Assembly (NCBI GenBank): GCA_000213395.2
Contig: AFHY01000002.1
Coordinates: 1 to 38,433 of the forward strand
Reading direction: 5' to 3'
DNA: 38,433 nt
Source of the DNA: a gamma proteobacterium SCGC AAA007-O20
GTDB lineage: Bacteria; Pseudomonadota; Gammaproteobacteria; PS1; Pseudothioglobaceae
The notes below the pieces were generated by a model that was given only the letters and a program-made list of their open reading frames with translations, was not told the origin of the DNA and did no database searches. Shown in pieces: positions 33,426-38,433 of this stretch. The position numbers were made by a program, and so were the translations under genes. The stretch's first letter is position 1, and each line of letters starts with the position of its first letter.

Positions 33426-33497
33426 GGCAATAATCATCTCAATAGACGAAAGTCTATCACTAAAACTCAAGCTTATATTTGGAATAATAACAAGGAG
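33396..33497 (+). promoter_or_regulatory. leuA attenuator: anti-Shine-Dalgarno and alternative hairpins
   Basis: CTCCTTG at 33396-33402, inside the Leu-Leu codons of the leader, is a perfect 7-nt complement of CAAGGAG (33491-33497), the leuA ribosome site. Between them lie hairpin 1 (GATTATTGCC/GGCAATAATC, 33412-33435) and hairpin 2 (ATAGAC-GAAA-GTCTAT, 33442-33457). The ATAGACG strand of hairpin 2 can instead pair with CGTCTAT at 33346-33352 over the leader start codon. No T-run follows any hairpin, so a classic intrinsic terminator is absent and control of translation is the simpler reading. This is my inference. Confidence 0.5.
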
Positions 33498-33503
33498 CAA
33501 ATA

Positions 33504-35036
33504 ATGTCCGACAAATTAATTATATTTGATACAACCCTTAGAGATGGTGAACAATCACCAGGCGCCTCGATGACCAAGGACGAGAAGGTTCGTATCGCCA
33601 AGATTTTGGAAAAAATGCGGGTCGATATCATTGAAGCTGGCTTCGCAATAGCCTCTCAGGGAGACTTTGAGGCGGTACAGGCAGTAGCAAAAGTTGTAAA
33701 AGATTCAACCGTTTGCTCGCTCGCTAGAGCACTTGATAAAGATATAGATCGTGCAGGTGAGGCTATCAAAAATGCCAATTCTGCTAGAATACATACCTTT
33801 ATTGCGACATCCGACATTCACATGCAGATGAAGTTAAGGATGACACCAGATGAAGTCGTATCGCAAGCCGTTCGATCTGTTAAAAGGGCGACAAAGTTTA
33901 CTAGCAATATTGAATTTAGTCCCGAAGATGCGGGCCGATCTGACATTGATTTTTTATGCCGAATTATTGAAGCTGCAATTGATGCTGGTGCGACAACGAT
34001 CAATATTCCTGACACAGTTGGTTATAACATCCCTCACCAGTTTGGTGAAACCATGAGAGAGATCATTGAAAGAGTGCCAAACTCTGACAAGGCAATATTT
34101 TCAGCCCACTGTCATAACGACCTAGGGTTAGCAGTTTCAAATTCACTTTCTGCTGTCCTTAACGGGGCAAGACAAATAGAGTGTACCATCAACGGTCTTG
34201 GAGAGCGTGCAGGAAATACATCTCTTGAAGAGGTTGTGATGGCGGTTCGTACAAGGCAGGATATCTTTGGTTGTGACACCAATATTGACACCAAAAACAT
34301 TTTAGCAGCCTCGAGGCTGGTTTCATCTATTACTGGCTTTGTTGTTCAACCCAATAAGGCAATTGTTGGTGCTAATGCATTTGCTCATGAGGCTGGGATT
34401 CATCAAGATGGTATTCTTAAGCACCGCGAAACCTATGAAATCATGAAAGCAGAAGATGTTGGTTGGCATACTAATACCCTTGTAATGGGTAAACATTCTG
34501 GTCGTAATGCCTTTAAAGTAAGAATGAGTGAATTGGGTGTTGAATTTGATTCAGATGATGAATTGAATAATGCATTTTCTCGCTTTAAAGCGTTGGCCGA
34601 CAAGAAGCATGATATCTTTGATGAGGATCTTCAAGCGTTGGTTACAGAAGCTCAGGCTGAAACTACAGAAGTTATCCGTCTAATTTCACTGAAAGTTTGT
34701 ACCGAGACGGGTAAAGAAAATACTGCAAACATCACTCTTTTGATTGACGGCAAAGAGAAAAGCGCTTCTGCAAAAACTTCAGGAGCGGTTGATGCAACTT
34801 TCAATGCAATCTTGTCTTTGGTAGATATTGAGCCGATATTGCAATTATATTCCGTGACAAATGTTACTCAGGGTACTGATTCTCTTGGAGAAGTTAATGT
34901 TCGACTCGAGCATAAGGGAAAGATTGTTAACGGCCAGGGAGTTGATACTGATATTATTACATCTTCAGCTAAGGCTTATGTGCACGCATTGAACAAGGTA
35001 ATGGAAAATGTAGAAAGGGCGCACCCGCAAATATGA
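33504..35036 (+). CDS. leuA: 2-Isopropylmalate synthase
   Basis: First enzyme of leucine synthesis: condenses acetyl-CoA with 2-oxoisovalerate made by the IlvBHC pathway just upstream. 510 residues. The TIM-barrel catalytic domain (1 to about 280) has [16 protein letters not shown] (metal and substrate Arg/Asp/Gln), PDTVGY, the HxH metal pair in [11 protein letters not shown] and NGLGERAGN. The linker has HEAGIHQDG. The C-terminal LeuA allosteric domain (about 385-500) binds leucine. AAGGAG lies 7 bases before the ATG. Control by leader peptide plus product inhibition is likely. The stop overlaps the next gene as ATGA. Confidence 0.97.
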   Translation: MSDKLIIFDTTLRDGEQSPGASMTKDEKVRIAKILEKMRVDIIEAGFAIASQGDFEAVQAVAKVVKDSTVCSLARALDKDIDRAGEAIKNANSARIHTFIATSDIHMQMKLRMTPDEVVSQAVRSVKRATKFTSNIEFSPEDAGRSDIDFLCRIIEAAIDAGATTINIPDTVGYNIPHQFGETMREIIERVPNSDKAIFSAHCHNDLGLAVSNSLSAVLNGARQIECTINGLGERAGNTSLEEVVMAVRTRQDIFGCDTNIDTKNILAASRLVSSITGFVVQPNKAIVGANAFAHEAGIHQDGILKHRETYEIMKAEDVGWHTNTLVMGKHSGRNAFKVRMSELGVEFDSDDELNNAFSRFKALADKKHDIFDEDLQALVTEAQAETTEVIRLISLKVCTETGKENTANITLLIDGKEKSASAKTSGAVDATFNAILSLVDIEPILQLYSVTNVTQGTDSLGEVNVRLEHKGKIVNGQGVDTDIITSSAKAYVHALNKVMENVERAHPQI

Positions 35037-35446
35037 CACCAGAATTGAGAAATGACTATCTTGAGGCTTTGGATATACCTGAGTTTCTTTATAACAAGAA
35101 TGATTCAATTCCAAGGACCAAAATTAGTGTTCAATGTTTATTGGTAGAAACTAGTCCAGAGAGTTCATTTTGTGAACCAGGTGATACCAAAAACTTGTTA
35201 GCAAAGATGTTAGCTTCAATTGGTTTGTCATTAAATAATACGACTTCTATCTCGATCCAATCTGGCGATCTTGAAGAGAGTATTAAGAGTCATACAGCTA
35301 GAGTTGTTTTAGTGATGGGAGAGACAATCAAATCGAAGTCAGATAATCTATTCTCTACTCACCATCCAAGAGATATTCTGAGAAATCCAGCCCTCAAAAG
35401 GGAAGTATGGGAGGTATTAAAAAAGGTGAAAAAATGTCTCAGTTAA
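35033..35446 (+). CDS. Small UDG-like/HolD-like protein of uncertain function
   Basis: 137 residues. The N terminus [15 protein letters not shown] and the C-terminal [24 protein letters not shown] resemble the small proteins annotated in other gammaproteobacteria either as DNA polymerase III psi subunit (HolD)-like or as uracil-DNA-glycosylase-like; the HP...LLRNPxLKREVWxDL pattern is UDG-like. There is no N-terminal UDG motif with catalytic residues and no iron-sulfur cysteines; the two Cys present are not so arranged. An enzyme is therefore unlikely, and a polymerase-clamp-loader contact role is the better guess. Starts inside the leuA stop (ATGA) and overlaps queH by 13 bases, so it is cotranslated in this operon. 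Confidence 0.6.
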   Translation: MTPELRNDYLEALDIPEFLYNKNDSIPRTKISVQCLLVETSPESSFCEPGDTKNLLAKMLASIGLSLNNTTSISIQSGDLEESIKSHTARVVLVMGETIKSKSDNLFSTHHPRDILRNPALKREVWEVLKKVKKCLS

Positions 35447-36126
35447 ATTATTCATTGGCTTCTTATAATCGTCCAAAACTATCTACACCTAATGGTGAAA
35501 AGAAATTATTGCTTCATTCATGTTGCGCACCTTGTGCTGGGGAGGTTATGGAAGCACTGGCAGCTTCAGATATTGATACAACGATTTTTTTCTACAATCC
35601 AAACATTCACCCCATCGAAGAGTATGAAATCCGTAAGGATGAGAATATTCGCTTTGCTAAAAATCTGGGTATGCCTATTATTGATGCAGATTACGATCGA
35701 GATGAGTGGTTTGAGAAAACAAAGGGTCAAGAGAACGAACCAGAAAGGGGTGAGCGCTGTTCAACTTGTTTTGATATGCGCTTTGAGAGGACTGCTCAAT
35801 ATGCAGCCGATAATGACTTTGATTTGATCTCTTCGACGTTGGGGATTTCTCGTTGGAAAGATATGGATCAAATAAATGCTTCTGGTGCAAGATCATCTGC
35901 GCCATACAATATCCCTTACTGGGATTTTAATTGGAGAAAAAAAGGTGGTTCTTCGAGAATGCTTGAATTATCTAAAAGGGAGGGCTTTTATCAACAGGAA
36001 TATTGTGGCTGTGTTTACTCTTTGAGGGACACCAATCGTTGGCGTGTTTCGAAGGGTCGAAAAAAAATTGAGAGAGGAGTAAAGTTCTACCATGAGGCGA
36101 AACTCGAAGTATCTCAGGATAATTAA
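35434..36126 (+). CDS. queH: Epoxyqueuosine reductase QueH
   Basis: Last step of queuosine synthesis: reduces epoxyqueuosine to queuosine in tRNA. 230 residues from the ATG at 35434, chosen for its AAGGTG about 7 bases upstream and because the family begins near [11 protein letters not shown]. Four sets of cysteines bind the iron-sulfur cluster and iron: HSCCAPC near the N terminus, [10 protein letters not shown] in the middle and [13 protein letters not shown] near the C terminus. The [10 protein letters not shown] segment completes the family signature. QueH is the non-orthologous substitute for cobalamin-dependent QueG. Its end overlaps the convergent argF by 4 bases. Confidence 0.95.
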   Translation: MSQLNYSLASYNRPKLSTPNGEKKLLLHSCCAPCAGEVMEALAASDIDTTIFFYNPNIHPIEEYEIRKDENIRFAKNLGMPIIDADYDRDEWFEKTKGQENEPERGERCSTCFDMRFERTAQYAADNDFDLISSTLGISRWKDMDQINASGARSSAPYNIPYWDFNWRKKGGSSRMLELSKREGFYQQEYCGCVYSLRDTNRWRVSKGRKKIERGVKFYHEAKLEVSQDN

Positions 36127-37025
36127 GTTTCGATGAGATAAAGCAGTAATGCCTTTTGGGCATGTAAGCGATTTTCGGCTTCATCCCATACCACACTCTG
36201 CTTGCCGTTAATCACATCTGCGCTAACTTCTTCACCACGGTGTGCAGGAAGACAATGCATAAAGAGAGCATCACTGTTTGCAACAGATATCATTTTTTGG
36301 TCGACCTGGTAGCCTTTGAAAGCTGATTCTCGATGTTTTTGCTCTGATTCTTTTCCCATACTAGTCCAAACGTCTGTCACCACAAGGTCGGCATCTTTAC
36401 AGGCATCCATTGGGTTACTACAATAGTTGATATTGTTTTGATAGCTTTCAATAAACGATTGATTTGGTTTATAGCTATTTGGGGACGCGATAGTTAACTC
36501 AAAACCGAATATTTCAGCTGCCTGCATATAGGTCTGGCAAACATTATTACCATCGCCTATCCAGGCTACTTTTTTGCCACTTATTGATTCTCTTTGTTCT
36601 TGATAGGTCATCAAATCAGCCAGTATTTGACAGGGATGAGATAGATCAGAAAGGGCATTAATGACTGGTTTATTTGAGTATTTAGAGAATTCAATAATAT
36701 CTTCGTGAGAGGATATTCGTAGAATCACAACGTCAACCATGGAACTTATAACAATGGCACTATCAGTTATCGGCTCACCTCTACCTAGCTGTATGTTATT
36801 GTTTGAGAGAAAAAGAGCATGACCACCCAGCTGCGCCATTCCTGCCTCGAAAGAAACTCTAGTTCGAGTCGATGATTTATCAAAAATCATTGCCAGAGTT
36901 TTGTTTGTGAGTGAATTATTGATAGCACCCTCATTGTGTTGCTTTTTAAGAGCTATTGCACGATCAATAATGTCCTGCAATACTTCGAAAGAGAGGTTGT
37001 CAAAATCGATAAAATGTTTTGTCAT
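36123..37025 (-). CDS. argF: Ornithine carbamoyltransferase
   Basis: Forms citrulline from ornithine and carbamoyl phosphate in arginine synthesis. 300 residues. The carbamoyl-phosphate motif STRTRVSFE (about 52-60), HPCQILAD near 130-137, the ornithine-binding DVWTSMG and the catalytic [10 protein letters not shown] near 258-267 are intact. The enzyme is the anabolic type; no regulatory extension. argD ends 8 bases before it on the same strand, so argD-argF is an operon with argD first. I find no convincing ArgR box upstream. Confidence 0.96.
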   Translation of the reverse strand: MTKHFIDFDNLSFEVLQDIIDRAIALKKQHNEGAINNSLTNKTLAMIFDKSSTRTRVSFEAGMAQLGGHALFLSNNNIQLGRGEPITDSAIVISSMVDVVILRISSHEDIIEFSKYSNKPVINALSDLSHPCQILADLMTYQEQRESISGKKVAWIGDGNNVCQTYMQAAEIFGFELTIASPNSYKPNQSFIESYQNNINYCSNPMDACKDADLVVTDVWTSMGKESEQKHRESAFKGYQVDQKMISVANSDALFMHCLPAHRGEEVSADVINGKQSVVWDEAENRLHAQKALLLYLIET

Positions 37026-37033
37026 GATATGTC

Positions 37034-38197
37034 CTAAGCGTTGATTAATTTTATAATCTTTTTAATCAAAATGTCTACCTCTTTCTGAGTGATAATCAGC
37101 GGAGGCAATATTCTAATCGAGTTCCCAGTGATGTTAATCAGTAATTCGTCTTCCAGTGCTTTTTGAAGTAATTGAGTGCAATCGATAATGCCTTCATCTA
37201 GTCCAATACCGATCATTAAACCTTTGACACGAATCTGAATCACAGCTGAACAGACTTCTAGATTTTTTTTGAGTTGATCTTTAATGTAATTACTCATCAC
37301 ATTAACGTTATCAAGGATAGCGTCTTCTTCGAAGACATCTAAAACGCTTAAAGCAACTTTACAGACCAATGGGTTGCCTCCAAAAGTTGAACCATGAGAT
37401 CCAGGTGTGAGCATTTCAGCAGCCATTCCTTTTGATAGGCAGGCTCCGATTGGGACGCCATTACCAAGCCCTTTCGCCAAACAAAGCACATCGGGAGTGA
37501 GATCGTTGTATTGGTGAGCAAAGAGCTTACCGGTACGACCCATGCCAGATTGAACTTCATCCAAAATAAATAGCCAATCATTCTCTTCGCACACTGACTT
37601 GACTTTATTTAGATAGTCATGTTGAGGAATAATCACGCCGGCTTCGCCCTGGATAGGCTCCAACATTACTGCGACAATGTTTTTATTGTCGCTGTGTTGT
37701 TTAATGGTCTCGACATCATCAAAATCGACATGTATAAATTCACTCATTAGAGGTGAAAAGCCGGCCTGGACTTTACTATTCCCTGTCGCAGAAAGTGTCG
37801 CCATTGTTCGACCATGAAAGCTTTCTTTTGCGGTTAAAATAACTGGCATATCTATGCCTTTTTGTCGAGCAAAAAGTCGAGCAATCTTAATCGCCGCCTC
37901 GTTAGCCTCGGCACCAGAATTAGAGAAAAACACTTTATCCATATTGGCTAACTTACACAGTCGTAACGCAAGCTCCTCTTGGTGTTCAATACGGTACCAA
38001 TTCGAAGTGTGTAATAGTTCTTGAGACTGCTCTATAATGCTTTGAGTGATTTTAGGATGGCAATGACCAAGATTAACCACACCAACCCCTGAGAGTGCGT
38101 CAAAATACCTCTTACCAGAGGTGTCAGTGAGCCAGCAACCACTACCCTTAGTGAAGGTCACATCGAGAGGTGAATAGTTAGACATTAAATTTGACAT
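37034..38197 (-). CDS. argD: Acetylornithine aminotransferase
   Basis: PLP enzyme of arginine (and possibly lysine, via succinyl-diaminopimelate) synthesis. 387 residues. The N-terminal SGVGVVNLGHCHP, HTSNWYRI, FFSNSGAEANEAAIKIAR near 93-110, ESFHGRTMATLSATG, the PLP Asp in FILDEVQSGMGRTGK, the Schiff-base Lys in CLAKGLGNGVPIGA near 240 and the HGSTFGGNPL motif are all present. The ATG at 38197 has GGAAA 6 bases upstream; a second Met 12 bases downstream is possible. An intrinsic terminator lies directly upstream on the same strand, so a separate promoter must lie between it and the ATG or transcription must read through. Confidence 0.96.
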   Translation of the reverse strand: MSNLMSNYSPLDVTFTKGSGCWLTDTSGKRYFDALSGVGVVNLGHCHPKITQSIIEQSQELLHTSNWYRIEHQEELALRLCKLANMDKVFFSNSGAEANEAAIKIARLFARQKGIDMPVILTAKESFHGRTMATLSATGNSKVQAGFSPLMSEFIHVDFDDVETIKQHSDNKNIVAVMLEPIQGEAGVIIPQHDYLNKVKSVCEENDWLFILDEVQSGMGRTGKLFAHQYNDLTPDVLCLAKGLGNGVPIGACLSKGMAAEMLTPGSHGSTFGGNPLVCKVALSVLDVFEEDAILDNVNVMSNYIKDQLKKNLEVCSAVIQIRVKGLMIGIGLDEGIIDCTQLLQKALEDELLINITGNSIRILPPLIITQKEVDILIKKIIKLINA

Positions 38198-38210
38198 AGT
38201 GTTTCCAGTT

Positions 38211-38240
38211 AAAAAAAATAAAAAAGCCCCATAATGGGGC
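38211..38240 (-). terminator. Intrinsic terminator upstream of argD
   Basis: Read on the minus strand: stem GCCCC/GGGGC with loop ATTAT (38240-38226), followed by six Ts, one A and eight more Ts. The stem is short but all G-C and the T-tract is long, so it should be efficient. In the plus direction the hairpin is followed by only CTTTG, so it is one-directional. It sits 13 bases before the argD start and 25 bases after the stop of a 29-codon ORF. Confidence 0.85.
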
Positions 38241-38265
38241 CTTTGAAACTAAGTTTAATGCATTA

Positions 38266-38355
38266 TTAGTGCAATAGAACCGCCATTGATAAAACTGTCA
38301 GAAGCCCAAGTCTTCGAACTATATTTTTTCTTAAAAGCTTTACAGTACTTAACAT
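38266..38355 (-). CDS. Possible small hydrophobic peptide (29 aa) before the argD terminator
   Basis: ATG at 38355 with a weak GAAAGAG ribosome site; TATAAT at 38388-38383 (minus) could be its promoter's -10. The peptide begins MLSTVKLLRKNIVRRLG, basic, then a short hydrophobic run LLTVLSMAVLLH. It could be a small membrane-associated protein, a leader peptide for argD, or an ORF by chance. It has three Arg but no Arg run, so a simple arginine attenuator is not convincing. 38356-38433 shows nothing else I can support. Confidence 0.35.
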   Translation of the reverse strand: MLSTVKLLRKNIVRRLGLLTVLSMAVLLH

Positions 38356-38433
38356 TTCTCTTTCAAAATATTTAAAGGAGTAATTATATCCTAGTCTTGT
38401 GATTTTATTTTTCTGAAATTATATTAAAAAAAA

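Noticed and set aside
33412-33457. Classic intrinsic terminator in the leuA leader
   Set aside because: Both hairpins are well formed, but neither is followed by a T-rich tract.

Overview
The window looks like a chromosomal segment of a low-GC (roughly 38-40% by eye) marine-type gammaproteobacterium. LpxC, UppP, lipoproteins and a UbiM-type ubiquinone hydroxylase indicate a Gram-negative, ubiquinone-using cell. RNase E, class I KARI, the ilvBHC-pssA-leuA block and the tRNA sequences fit Gammaproteobacteria. A SUP05/Thioglobaceae-like lineage is my guess, partly because ftsA is followed directly by lpxC with no ftsZ; this is inference, not shown. No transposase, integrase gene, CRISPR array or rRNA was seen.

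Layout. 1-8164 is housekeeping: a cut-off aldehyde dehydrogenase, an aminotransferase, uvrB, an unknown lipoprotein with a good promoter, aroC, tRNA-Arg(CCT), a DsbA-fold protein, a glycine-zipper protein, pyrF and tRNA-Val(GAC). 8116-13275 is an accessory region inserted at the 3' half of tRNA-Val. Three direct copies of the tRNA 3' end mark two tandem islets of about 1.8 and 3.3 kb, neither with an integrase. Islet A carries a membrane protein/XRE regulator/DUF4389 set behind a nested palindromic control region, with arm-type-like repeats at both ends. Islet B carries a secreted MORN-repeat serine protease, a small ABM-fold protein and an unknown lipoprotein. The protease promoter module occurs three times, with a gene-start remnant in islet A, so the region has been duplicated and deleted repeatedly.

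13371-22994 returns to core functions: an MsrA-thioredoxin-MsrB fusion, a Sel1 protein, ubiM, a frameshifted pdxH, aroE, RNase E with a structured leader and an 18-bp-periodic C-terminal tail, a pteridine-reductase-like SDR, a MidA-type methyltransferase and uppP. 22991-29142 is a tightly packed run: pepN, pncC and dusA overlap by 1-4 bp, and ftsA-lpxC follow. 29287-36126 is the branched-chain amino acid block ilvB-ilvH-ilvC-pssA-leuA, then a small UDG/HolD-like gene and queH. A leucine-rich leader ORF lies between pssA and leuA, and its Leu codons contain a perfect 7-nt complement of the leuA Shine-Dalgarno sequence, suggesting translational attenuation. 36123-38197 is argF and argD on the minus strand, preceded by an intrinsic terminator and a 29-codon ORF.

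Most interesting points: the leuA leader, the integrase-less tandem tRNA-Val islets with their MORN-protease promoter remnants, the ftsZ-less ftsA-lpxC junction, the Msr domain order and the rne leader.
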